A stretch of 64,000 bases of DNA from DTU013 sp964490975 (lineage in GTDB: Bacteria > Bacillota > Clostridia > Acetivibrionales > DTU013). Shown one piece after another: positions 27,457-36,624 of the stretch. Location: NCBI GenBank assembly GCA_964490975.1, contig CAZBEQ010000002.1:1-64000 (forward strand), written 5' to 3'. Position 1 is the first letter of the stretch, and each line of letters opens with the position of its first letter. The notes beneath the pieces are model-generated. The model did no database searches. It was not told where the DNA came from and worked only from the letters and a program-made list of their open reading frames with translations. A program made the translations under genes and the position numbers.

Positions 27457-29781
27457 TCAGTAACCCGGTTCGTTTAGCTCGACAGGAACTGGTATCTCAG
27501 CTTTCACTCCTCCCTCATCTGTAAAAGACTCTGTCCATTCTGGAAGTGGCTGCTGCTCGTTATTCTTCAGCATCTTCTGCCATTCCTCGTCGGTGAACCT
27601 TGTGTTGCCAACAAACTCATAGTAGCTGAATACCGCGCCTCTTGTCAGATACAGCTTCCCACCTATCAGCACAACAACATATATTTGTGATGCTGCTCCG
27701 ACTCCTTCTTCAAGATAGAAATTGGGGGCAGCAGTATGTACGTCTGCAATAACAGCCATATTCTTATCGGTGTCGGACGTGATCTCGAACCATCTTAAGC
27801 CATCCTCGGTAAAAGAGCTTGTAAGACTTTCCATTTCGCCGCCATAAAACTGTATACGATCATACTCCTCCTTAGTGAGCTCTTCATTCCTTAACTCCTT
27901 GATAGAGCAATCTGTCAGGAATTGCAGCAGGTCTTCGAAGCGCTCCATCCTGTTCTCAAGATCTTGCGGCAGGATCTCTTTTGCTTTAAGGTTCTCCCTG
28001 GAATACTTTGTCAGCCATAGCATCTTTTCATAGGCTTCGATGTTCGGTTCCACGTAACCTCTGACATCAGGCGTCGGGCCACCCCCGCCCATCTCGACAC
28101 CACTCTGCTTGCCGTACAGTATCGTGTCATGCCTCAGCTCGGCCCAGCTTGCCAGTGCAGTATTAAGCGATTTATCCTGCCATGCCTCACTTGTCATGAA
28201 TGATGGATACCCCTCCTCAAAAGGAGCAGCGAAGGTCTTCAGCACCCACAGCCAGCCGTAATACATATTTGATCGCCAGGTCGTTTCAGGAAAGGCCAAG
28301 AAATCCTCTCTCAGCTCAGCGAATTTTTTGGGATATTCACTCCATTTATCATCCTCATTATATACGTTCGTCAGTATCTCATAGGCTCTGTCGGAACCCA
28401 GGATCCCCATCACATCGAGTCCTTTCGGTAAAGGCCTTATTTCAGCCTTGGATAACTTTTGCAGTATCTCAGAATCGGGAATGTAACGTTGTCCCATAAA
28501 TCTGAACTGGGCGCCGACAGGAGTATCCACGCCCCACAGTTCCTCGACCCACTCCGCCTGTATCCTGGGCTTCGGTAACTTTTTCGCCTCCTCCAGCAGC
28601 TTTTCTAATTTACCACTGTCCGTAAAGGTTTCCGGATCGGGTGTATGACCAAACACCTTAATGAGCATATCCTTATAATGATATATAGTAAGGTCATCCG
28701 CACTGCCAACGTAAAATACAGTCGGATCGTATATGTTCTCCCACAGTATGCTATCCTGTTCTTCACCGCTTCCGTTTGTAAACAGGTTACAGGTACTGAG
28801 CAGCGCCTGCAGCGTTTCCGGTTCAGCTAGCTGCACCTTTTCGTTTGATTCCTCAAGCAGCTTGAAAGGAACCTGCCCATACCACATCATGGCTATGAAG
28901 AATCTTTCAAAGTCATGGTTCCTGGTATAATGGCCCCTTGGCCTGTATTGGCTGTAATCAAGCTTGAATCCGAAGATCGGTGACATCTTAAAACCACTGG
29001 CGTTTGATATCTGCCTTATCTCAGCCTTCGCAAGCTCAAGCGCCTTGCTTGGGATACCTTCCGGGAGCTCTTTTTCCAACGCCATCTGGGCAGCTGCAAA
29101 GAATGCTATGTTCTTAAGTGCCGCCTCTTTCACTTCGGAGTTTTGTATACTCCCGTATGAGTCGATGGATTTCTTCAGCATACTGTCAGTCAGCTGCTCT
29201 AGGTCCCCGATCAGATACTCGTATTCCAACGTCCTCAGAGAATAGTCGAAAAAAACGTGATATGCCTGAAGAACCGAGTCCACAGTTATAAAACTGGGGA
29301 GCTTCAGATATTCATTTGTTTCATAAACATTAAACAGCTGCTCTTCGTTTGACGGTATAACTGCAAACCCGTTATTTACAAGCAGTTTCAACTGCTCAGA
29401 GGAAAAGCTGCCGAACTGCTCTGCATTCTCCACGTTGGACAGATCTGCCTTCACTTTATATGGTGCTACTTTTTTCTCATAGCTGACAGGCTTCCACGTT
29501 GGGCGATGCATTCCCCTGTCTTTTTCAGTGGTAAAAACAGGTGTGGATATCCCCACATCACCTGTATCACCCGCCTGCGCTGCCCCTTTATCCGCCTGTG
29601 CAGCCCTATTGTCCGGCTGTACTGCCCCATTGTCCGGCTGCCTGTCGTCCGTTGTTTCTTGAGTCCGCTGCCCATCCTCCGCTTCCGGCGAATTTGCTGT
29701 CGGCTCACATGCTGTCAGTGCTGCAACACAAACCATCACTTGAATTAACGACATAAATGCTGCAAAAGTCTTTTTTCCCAT
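27457..29781 (-). CDS. DUF3160 lipoprotein
   Basis: 774 residues. The N-terminus is a lipoprotein signal with lipobox LTAC at about residue 25. A linker of imperfect 7-residue repeats (QPDNGAV, QPDNRAA, QADKGAA) follows to about residue 70. The remaining 700 residues match DUF3160, a large extracellular domain of unknown function common in clostridia. The start at 29781 (MGKKTFAAF) is preferred to the in-frame codon at 29799. The upstream VCBS-like gene ends 23 bases away, so both are probably one operon on the cell surface. Confidence 0.88.
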   Translation of the reverse strand: MGKKTFAAFMSLIQVMVCVAALTACEPTANSPEAEDGQRTQETTDDRQPDNGAVQPDNRAAQADKGAAQAGDTGDVGISTPVFTTEKDRGMHRPTWKPVSYEKKVAPYKVKADLSNVENAEQFGSFSSEQLKLLVNNGFAVIPSNEEQLFNVYETNEYLKLPSFITVDSVLQAYHVFFDYSLRTLEYEYLIGDLEQLTDSMLKKSIDSYGSIQNSEVKEAALKNIAFFAAAQMALEKELPEGIPSKALELAKAEIRQISNASGFKMSPIFGFKLDYSQYRPRGHYTRNHDFERFFIAMMWYGQVPFKLLEESNEKVQLAEPETLQALLSTCNLFTNGSGEEQDSILWENIYDPTVFYVGSADDLTIYHYKDMLIKVFGHTPDPETFTDSGKLEKLLEEAKKLPKPRIQAEWVEELWGVDTPVGAQFRFMGQRYIPDSEILQKLSKAEIRPLPKGLDVMGILGSDRAYEILTNVYNEDDKWSEYPKKFAELREDFLAFPETTWRSNMYYGWLWVLKTFAAPFEEGYPSFMTSEAWQDKSLNTALASWAELRHDTILYGKQSGVEMGGGGPTPDVRGYVEPNIEAYEKMLWLTKYSRENLKAKEILPQDLENRMERFEDLLQFLTDCSIKELRNEELTKEEYDRIQFYGGEMESLTSSFTEDGLRWFEITSDTDKNMAVIADVHTAAPNFYLEEGVGAASQIYVVVLIGGKLYLTRGAVFSYYEFVGNTRFTDEEWQKMLKNNEQQPLPEWTESFTDEGGVKAEIPVPVELNEPGY

Positions 29782-29804
29782 AACTACCACTCCATTCACT
29801 ACTA

Positions 29805-30683
29805 TTACTCAACATTCTCTTCTGAAAGCACACTCCCGTCAAGGAACAGCTTTAGCCATCGTTCCTGCCCGTCAGTTATGACACATGCATCTATCAGCTG
29901 TTTCCCGGTTCCAACCGTCTCATTTCTCCGTATACTGATGATGTCACCATAAGCTTTGCTTTCGCCAATGCTCTCGAATCCAAAACCCTTCCATGCGTAC
30001 GAGTTGACAGCCTTTGTTCCATCTGCGAGATTTTCAATTGATATAATCTCCTCAGCGCCATCCGAGTTAATATCAGAAAAAATGTAGTCTTCAAACGGTC
30101 TTGAAAGTCTCGATCCCAGCCATTTAGGAGAAATGCCGTCCTCATTGAGGTTATATATGAATGGTCTTTTGGCCATAACAGGATGGAACCTGGCAGTCTT
30201 GTAAACGCCGACCGATACCTCCGGTTTACCGTCACCGTCCACATCGCAGGTCTGTACCTTCCATGGCTTCAGATCCTTCATATCGTTTCTGTAAGCTTCA
30301 TCCATATGTATTGCATTTCCATTTAAACCAAGCTTGAGGATCCGGAAATCCGAACCATACTCCTGACCATCTTCACCTGTTATGACAAAAATCTCATCAG
30401 TTTCGTCGTCATCCAGATCGGAACAACAGGTACTAAATATTACAGTACCGGCTTCACCAACGTTAAAGCACTTCCTTTCTCTTCCGTCATCAATGGATAT
30501 CCTGTTAGAATTACTGGAAAAGCTGAAAGCACAGCGCTCCCCGGCAACCTTGATATGAGTAATGTCATTGTTGTCAAAACTGCTGTTACTGTTAAGTAAA
30601 AAAATCAGCAGGATAACAGCAAGCAATGTAACTGTTGACATTTGTAAAATCAAATTACGAATATTGAAAGCTTTTCTATGCAT
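29805..30683 (-). CDS. Membrane-anchored VCBS/FG-GAP repeat-like protein
   Basis: 292 residues with an N-terminal membrane anchor (about 13-29) and a beta-rich exterior. Three acidic calcium-type loops recur: DLDDDETDEIF, DVDGDGKPEV and DINSDGAEEI, as in FG-GAP/VCBS propeller blades. It is probably a surface beta-propeller working with the DUF3160 lipoprotein encoded 23 bases downstream. The function is unknown. Confidence 0.75.
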   Translation of the reverse strand: MHRKAFNIRNLILQMSTVTLLAVILLIFLLNSNSSFDNNDITHIKVAGERCAFSFSSNSNRISIDDGRERKCFNVGEAGTVIFSTCCSDLDDDETDEIFVITGEDGQEYGSDFRILKLGLNGNAIHMDEAYRNDMKDLKPWKVQTCDVDGDGKPEVSVGVYKTARFHPVMAKRPFIYNLNEDGISPKWLGSRLSRPFEDYIFSDINSDGAEEIISIENLADGTKAVNSYAWKGFGFESIGESKAYGDIISIRRNETVGTGKQLIDACVITDGQERWLKLFLDGSVLSEENVE

Positions 30684-30815
30684 AACAAGTCACTCACCTG
30701 TAAATACTATCCCTTTGCGAATACTCTTCGGAAAATACTCTAGTCCCTAGTAATTTGTACGTTCTTTCACTTGCCTGTTAGATTGATTTTGAATATAAAA
30801 TGTTCCCATAAACAT

Positions 30816-30850
30816 AAGAAAGACTGCATTATTATTCTGCAGTCTTTCAA
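30816..30850 (-). terminator. Terminator after the small membrane protein gene
   Basis: An 11-bp stem (GAAAGACTGCA, 30818-30828, pairing with 30838-30848) is followed on the minus strand by a T-rich tract. It lies 20 bases beyond the stop at 30870. Confidence 0.7.
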
Positions 30851-30869
30851 TGTACGCTTCCTACATCAT

Positions 30870-31250
30870 TTATCGAAGCAGGTACCATAGTATACCCGCA
30901 AACGTTATCGTTCCAAGGATCAATATGGATTTGCTGATTTTATCAGTTTTCCTTTTATGCCTCGTCATATTAAATATAAAGCCAATTACACAAACAGCCA
31001 GATTTAGTACTAGAATGAAAAATACATATTGGAGTGCATTTTCATTCCAGTAATCTCTTATCGATATATCGAATTGACGGTCAAAGAAGGTCTCTGCCTC
31101 AGGCCGCGCTGTCTCAAAAAATATGACTGCGGCTATGAACAGCAGCCAGCTTATACCTGCCGTCCACCAAACGGCTTTCACTACGGAATCTGGGCCCTTA
31201 CGCCTCTCTGTGTAACCCTTCTTTAACTCTGCCACTTTTACCACCCTCAT
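30870..31250 (-). CDS. Hypothetical membrane protein
   Basis: 126 residues with three predicted membrane helices (about 28-46, 72-95 and 106-124) and a charged N-terminus. No recognised domain. It has its own terminator downstream and no close partner, so it is probably transcribed alone. Confidence 0.65.
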   Translation of the reverse strand: MRVVKVAELKKGYTERRKGPDSVVKAVWWTAGISWLLFIAAVIFFETARPEAETFFDRQFDISIRDYWNENALQYVFFILVLNLAVCVIGFIFNMTRHKRKTDKISKSILILGTITFAGILWYLLR

Positions 31251-31433
31251 CCATTATAACACTTCGTTCAAAGAAAATTATTCGATATACGATAATTTGC
31301 TGCGCAAATTACGCTTAGTAGGAAAATTTCTTATCAAAGCATAAAACTTCTAAAGGAAATTCTTATGCTATTGCAGTGTTTCAAAGAGGGTTTGGTCGCG
31401 TTATAGCACATCAGTTAAAAAGGCAACGTTACA

Positions 31434-32783
31434 TCAATTAACCGGTATATCAACAGTGTCAGCGCTGATCCTTGTGTAACGTATATATTTTATGTCAAGT
31501 TCCAAGCCTTCTGCCGCATCCGTATCCTCCTTAGCTCCGGACGATGTGTGATCAGCTTCGTTATCAGCATCACCGGCAGACATCCTGAACCTGAAGACTC
31601 TTTCCACAGGCTCATTACTTTCAGCCTCCAATTCAAATTCACTATAATTGACCTGCTCTAGCTGCTCATTACCGTGAAACAGCCCCACTACGGGTATACC
31701 CCGGCTGGAAACTGATATGCAGAGGTCTCCACCGTCCCGATAAACCCTGTTTAATATCAAATCTTCCGAAACGGACATGTCCTTTGTCTCTGTACTCACA
31801 TCAATTACTTTATCTACCAGCTTCAATGAATCCATTCTGATATTTTGTATCTGCAGTGTCTTGAACTCCTCCGGTAAAGCGTCAAATTTGCCATTAAATG
31901 CTATATTGCCGCCGGAAGCGCTCTGGCCCCCGGATAATTTTGCTATTTCGCCTTGATCCGATACAATGTCATATTCTAAGTGAGGTGTCTCCATACTTCT
32001 CTCGGCTGTGCCCGGGTCAAAAAGCTCCAGGGCTTCATCTGTCTGTGGTATAATCCTCCCTTTTAACATCGAACTCATGGCAGATACGGTAAATTCATCA
32101 AAAAGAATCCTGCAATCTGCAACAACCGCTTCAGTCCGCAGTTGCAACCTCGCTGTTGGTTCCATAGCCCTATCCCTGTCAAGGGTAAATTTGACCGACT
32201 TAACCTCAGTTGCCCCATCGACAACCATACTAATATCGATCCTCAGCCATTTCTCATAAAACATCAGAGGTTCCATATTATCGATGTAAGTCATATATTG
32301 ATCGCTTATAAACCTCCCCTCTCCATTGGTACTATGATACCCCCTGGGCTTTAATCCATAAATGTGAAGACGCGGAAAGCTTTTGTTCAAAACCTCCTCC
32401 AGCTTCCCGCCACTGTATTGCAGCTTGTAGAAAACAACCAGCTCATTATCATCGAACATGATCCCATCTATTGTAACTGTCACTCCGTTACTGAAAGTAC
32501 AAGATTTGTTTATCATCTGGCCTCTACCCTCTTCATTCAGCTTTCCGAGTGCGCCGATGGTCATTTGGTCATAGCCCATAAACTTTTTACCATAATACGC
32601 AAGTACATCGAAGTTGTAGCTAAGTAAGAGTATGACAGCGAGGACGGCTGCTGCCGGTCTGTAGCTTAACTTCCGTCTCTTCCACTGCAACGCCTGTTTT
32701 AGCATATCTTCCATTTCTGCAGGCGCTTCCATTTTTTCGATCTCAGCCCTTTTTTCTTTTAGCACCGTTTCGATCTTATCCAC
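31434..32783 (-). CDS. DUF4179 membrane protein, probable anti-sigma factor
   Basis: 449 residues. A short cytoplasmic N-terminus rich in charged helices precedes a single membrane helix (about 43-60), then a long extracellular domain with the DUF4179 pattern (GVTVTIDGIMFDDNELVVFY). DUF4179 proteins are regularly encoded right after ECF sigma factors and act as their anti-sigma partners. GTG at 32783 is preferred because GGAGG is 8 bases upstream; ATG 32789 would be too close. It overlaps the sigma gene by 8 bases, so translation is coupled. Confidence 0.85.
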   Translation of the reverse strand: MDKIETVLKEKRAEIEKMEAPAEMEDMLKQALQWKRRKLSYRPAAAVLAVILLLSYNFDVLAYYGKKFMGYDQMTIGALGKLNEEGRGQMINKSCTFSNGVTVTIDGIMFDDNELVVFYKLQYSGGKLEEVLNKSFPRLHIYGLKPRGYHSTNGEGRFISDQYMTYIDNMEPLMFYEKWLRIDISMVVDGATEVKSVKFTLDRDRAMEPTARLQLRTEAVVADCRILFDEFTVSAMSSMLKGRIIPQTDEALELFDPGTAERSMETPHLEYDIVSDQGEIAKLSGGQSASGGNIAFNGKFDALPEEFKTLQIQNIRMDSLKLVDKVIDVSTETKDMSVSEDLILNRVYRDGGDLCISVSSRGIPVVGLFHGNEQLEQVNYSEFELEAESNEPVERVFRFRMSAGDADNEADHTSSGAKEDTDAAEGLELDIKYIRYTRISADTVDIPVN

Positions 32784-33297
32784 GATCATCACCTCCGAAT
32801 AGTTCCTTCAGCTTTGCCATTGCACCGAATACTCTGGACTTGACTGTCCCGACAGGAACCCCCGTCACCCGTGCTATTGCCTCGTAATCCATATCCATGA
32901 AGTATTTGAGCTTGATAGCCTCCTGATGTATACTGCTCAAGCGATTCAGGCAGACAAGGATATCCTGCCTGTCTTCGCTGGTTGAATAGTTCTCCTGATA
33001 TGCTTCTTCCTGTGTACTTTCAAGAGGGATGACCCTTCCCCTTTTTCGGAGCACAGCCCTGCATTGGTTTACAAGGATAGTCTTGCTCCATGAGTAGAAT
33101 GCATCAATATCTCTTAGCCTTCTAATATTCTCGAATAGTTTAACAGTCATATCCTGTAAAGAATCCAATGCGTCCTCCCTGTTGCCTGTATATGTATAGG
33201 CAAGGCGGTAGTATTCATCCTTCCTGGCCATGACCAGCGCGATCAGAGCATCCTTGTCACCTGACCGTGCCTTTTTCAGCAGCGCCGCTGTGTCCAT
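32776..33297 (-). CDS. ECF RNA polymerase sigma factor
   Basis: 173 residues. Region 2 (about 20-85, with AYTYTGNREDALDSLQD) recognises the -10 element and melts DNA, and region 4 (about 115-165, with MDYEAIARVTGVPVGTVKSR) binds -35. It lacks regions 1 and 3, as expected for extracytoplasmic-function sigma factors. It is coupled to a DUF4179 anti-sigma gene. The regulon probably concerns envelope stress and includes its own promoter. Confidence 0.93.
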   Translation of the reverse strand: MDTAALLKKARSGDKDALIALVMARKDEYYRLAYTYTGNREDALDSLQDMTVKLFENIRRLRDIDAFYSWSKTILVNQCRAVLRKRGRVIPLESTQEEAYQENYSTSEDRQDILVCLNRLSSIHQEAIKLKYFMDMDYEAIARVTGVPVGTVKSRVFGAMAKLKELFGGDDRG

Positions 33298-33321
33298 CCG
33301 CTTCCCCCCTTATACTAGTAA

Positions 33322-33348
33322 GAGTGTTCACGCAAACAAAAGGTTCAC
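33322..33348 (-). promoter_or_regulatory. Possible autoregulated ECF promoter
   Basis: On the minus strand GTGAACCTTTT (33338-33348) gives an ECF-like -35 AACC, followed after 16 bases by ACTC (33322-33325), which partly matches CGTC. It lies 25 bases before the sigma factor start. The rest of the interval to 33676 shows no gene. Confidence 0.35.
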
Positions 33349-33676
33349 TTTATTTTATCATACTTAAAGAAATTCTAGGGTCTCATATCGTTTCGCCTGT
33401 GTTATAACGAGGTCGTGATATCCTATCTCCCGCCTCATTATCCGGGCGACTGTTTACTTTTTCAAGTTTTGGGCACAGCAATACTTTAGTTATCTAGTTG
33501 GAGTTGCAATAACACAATAGAACCTTTGTTTATGTCTCCCTATCACACGAAAAATTCAATTACAGCTGCCACCTCTTGCCCAGAACTTGAAATTCTTAAC
33601 ACTCCCTTGCTGGGTGGAACTAATAAACATTCCATGAATAATATAAATATAATGAGTAAAACAGAGGTACATCATA

Positions 33677-35092
33677 ATGATTATTCATGTTGTCAGCTCC
33701 GGCCAATCGCTTTGGTCAATAGCAAATTTCTATCGTGTCTCCACATCAAGCATCATCGATGCAAATGGTCTGACATACCCCAACCGGCTGGTTGTAGGTC
33801 AGGCGTTGGTAATACCCACAGAAGACACATACCATACTGTCAGGCCGGGAGAATCGCTTTGGAGTATTTCACAAATCTACAGAGTACCCCTCCAGTCGAT
33901 CATACAGCGAAATCAGATCACTGACCCAAACCGGATCACTCCCGGAGATGTGCTTTACATTCCCGCACCGAGGCATAGAGTGCAGCCCGGAGAAACGCTC
34001 TACCAGATAGCTCAAAGATACAACGTTTCACTCCGGACACTTATGACTATAAATAGTATCACAAACCCGAGCCTGATTTACCCCGGAAGCGAGCTCATGA
34101 TCCCCATCAAGCAAAGGCGGGTGATCGATATCAATGGATTTATATACATTCTGGGACAACAAGCGGCTCCTATTGTCAGAAGCGTCGGGCGCCACCTAAC
34201 CTATCTTGCGCCATTTGCCTACAGGATCAAGGAAGACGGCAGCCTGGAACCAATTGACGACCTGCCCGCAATAAATGCAGCCTATACAGAAAGAGCAGTC
34301 CCAATGATGTCTATAAATAATTTTACTTCGACCGAACTTGGAGAAAACCTGGCTCATACCATTCTAAGCAGCGCAGAAATATCGGAACGCTTGATCGATA
34401 ATGTGCTGGTTGTCATGGACCAGAAGGGCTACATGGGTCTGAACATAGATTTCGAAAATGTTCTGCCGGAAGACAGAGAAAACTATAACAGGTTTATACA
34501 GAGCACAGTTGACCGTCTGCATCCGCTCGGCTATTTCGTATCAAGCTCACTGGCTCCTAAGGTTAGCGCCGAACAGTCCGGGCTACTGTATACCGCACAT
34601 GATTATCCTGCCCACGGAAGAATATTGGATTTCGTCGTCTTGATGACTTACGAGTGGGGATATCGACTGGGACCGCCGCGTGCAATTTCTCCTTTAAATG
34701 AGATAAGGCGGGTACTTGACTATGCAGTATCTGTAATGCCCAGAGACAAAATATTCTTGGGTTTCCAGATATACGCGAGGGATTGGCTCTTGCCCCATGT
34801 CCAGGGACAGGAAGCCGAAACCTTCAGCAATAAGGAAGCCCTCAACAGAGCTGTACTGCATGGGGTCAATATACAATATGATACAGTTGCACAATCCCCG
34901 TTTTACCGATATACGGATGAACAAGGCAGGCAGCATGAGGTATGGTTTGAAGATGCCAGAAGCGCTCAGGCAAAGTTTGATACAGCAAAGGAATATGGTC
35001 TTGGCGGCATAAGCTATTGGGCGCTCGGCTATCCCTATCCTGAAAACTGGACTCTGCTTGAAGATAACTTCACTATAAGAAAGCTGTTATAA
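33677..35092 (+). CDS. LysM-domain glycoside hydrolase family 18 protein (spore type, YaaH-like)
   Basis: 471 residues. Three LysM repeats (about 2-46, 51-95 and 98-143, each beginning HxVxxGxxLWSI or similar) bind peptidoglycan. The GH18 barrel (about 150-465) has MGLNIDFENV, carrying the catalytic Asp and Glu of the DxxDxE motif. There is no signal peptide, as in spore-coat or cortex hydrolases such as B. subtilis YaaH, which are loaded from the mother cell. The start has GAGG at 33663-33666. It probably acts on spore cortex or coat glycans during germination. Confidence 0.92.
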   Translation: MIIHVVSSGQSLWSIANFYRVSTSSIIDANGLTYPNRLVVGQALVIPTEDTYHTVRPGESLWSISQIYRVPLQSIIQRNQITDPNRITPGDVLYIPAPRHRVQPGETLYQIAQRYNVSLRTLMTINSITNPSLIYPGSELMIPIKQRRVIDINGFIYILGQQAAPIVRSVGRHLTYLAPFAYRIKEDGSLEPIDDLPAINAAYTERAVPMMSINNFTSTELGENLAHTILSSAEISERLIDNVLVVMDQKGYMGLNIDFENVLPEDRENYNRFIQSTVDRLHPLGYFVSSSLAPKVSAEQSGLLYTAHDYPAHGRILDFVVLMTYEWGYRLGPPRAISPLNEIRRVLDYAVSVMPRDKIFLGFQIYARDWLLPHVQGQEAETFSNKEALNRAVLHGVNIQYDTVAQSPFYRYTDEQGRQHEVWFEDARSAQAKFDTAKEYGLGGISYWALGYPYPENWTLLEDNFTIRKLL

Positions 35093-35136
35093 TCGTTCAC
35101 TGCTTAGACAGCAGCATGTGTTAACATATGTTAGCG

Positions 35137-35560
35137 CTGCATGTATCCGGCATCGTCTACATTAGCCTGTATCATCTGCATATGCCCGGCATCATCTGTA
35201 TGTGCCTTGCATCGTATGTAGAAGGCACCACATGTCAGCCGGCGGCATCTGCATGCACTTAGCATCGCATATAACAGGCACCACATGTCAGCCNNNNNNN
35301 NNNNNNNNNNNNNNNNNNNNNNNNNNNNNNNNNNNNNNNNNNNNNNNNNNNNNNNNNNNNNNNNNNNNNNNNNNNNNNNNNNNNNNNNNNNNNCACTTAG
35401 CATCGCATATAACAGGCACCACATGTCAGCCGGCGGCATCTGCATGCACTTAGCATCGCATATAACAGGCACCACATGTCAGCCGGCGGCATCTGCATGC
35501 ATCGCGCAGCACGTATCAGCCTGCGATACTTGTATTCGGCACCATGTGTCAGCTGGCATC
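35137..35560. repeat. 53-bp tandem repeat array with assembly gap
   Basis: Exact 53-bp units start at 35256 (truncated by Ns), 35394 and 35447; each begins CACTTAGCATCGCATATAAC and ends GCATCTGCATG. The unit at 35394 is followed immediately by the identical one at 35447. Degenerate partial units extend to both sides. A run of 100 Ns (35294-35393) interrupts the array, so its true length is unknown. The period is not a multiple of 3 and no ribosome site is present, so it is not protein-coding. Confidence 0.95.
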
Positions 35561-36447
35561 GCATGCTTTCGCGCTGCTTCTGAACTTAGTTGGAGGTACA
35601 CCCATACATTTAGTGAAAATGCGTGTAAAATAATTCGTATCATTAAATCCGGCAGCAAGAGCTGTCTCTGTGACATTCATATCAGAGACACATAAGGTCT
35701 CGGCGGCATGACGTATTCTCACACTATTGACGTACTGTGTTATCGTCATTGAAGTAATTTTCTTTTGAATATCCGGCTGAAATGGTAAAGGCTTATATTT
35801 GCCATATGAGCCAGCTCAATGCCGCTTATATCCTCCTGATAATTATCTTCTATATACACAAACAACGATGATAACCGCTCCATTTCATTTTTCCTGCTTA
35901 TGTTATCCATTGGTGAAAGCATCGCCTGCAAATGCCTTCGAATAAGCAGAACCAATATCCTATCAAGATACGCTTTAACGGAGAGCTCATACCCTATATC
36001 CCGTTTCTCGAATTCATTGATTATCATCCTGATACACTCAAGGATCTCGCTGTCCCCATCTATGCGGTTGTTGAATAATATCAGATTTTGCGTTATAGAT
36101 GCAAAGTACTTAACATCACTCACACTAAGCAAACTGCTCTGTATAAATGCAGGGTCCACAATTATGCAGTAATATGCTATCTCATTTGAAAGGCTGTACC
36201 CGCAGTGTAATTCACCGCTGTTTACAAGAACAAGGTCTCCGGCCTTTACATTGTAGGGTACATGGTTGCATTCAAATACTCCCTGTCCTGACTGGACATA
36301 CAGAAATTCGATATGTTCATGCCAGTGTTCCTTGAAAATAGATCCGGGCTTATCATATTTCTGTAAATTAATAATTACAGGGAAAACAGTGTTATGTCCG
36401 CACGGCACCTCATGCAGCGAAACATCCCTGGACTTCAGCCTCTTCAT
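35549..36447 (-). pseudogene. AraC-family regulator interrupted by a single-base frameshift
   Basis: The first part (36447-35746) is a cupin sensor domain (HWHEHIEFLYVQSG) followed by the first helix-turn-helix (GIELAHMANISLYHFSRIF) and then a premature stop. The second part, in the next frame (35749-35549), supplies the second helix-turn-helix (ETALAAGFNDTNYFTRIFTK, split by length) in perfect register. Removing one base, the C at 35762, restores a continuous AraC protein of about 298 aa. It may be a recent mutation or a draft error. The divergent MFS gene at 36625 is the natural target. Confidence 0.85.
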
Positions 36448-36624
36448 TATTACCTCTCCGGCGTAGCAAAATTGTGCTAGTTTTCAGCAAATCTATAAGA
36501 GAAGTATAACATAAACAAATATATTATGTATTCATGACGAAAGAGTAAAAAATTATGGCCATAAGCTTGTAATATCTTGAAAGCCGTCTAAAAGCTTAAC
36601 GACATAGTGTGGAGTGATATACTG

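Noticed and set aside
35131..35475. ORFs spanning the N run and repeat array
   Set aside because: They exist only because Ns read through as open codons. The 53-bp period is not divisible by 3 and no ribosome site is present.
35137..35560. CRISPR-like array
   Set aside because: The 53-bp units abut directly with no unique spacers, and no cas gene is near. It is a plain tandem repeat.
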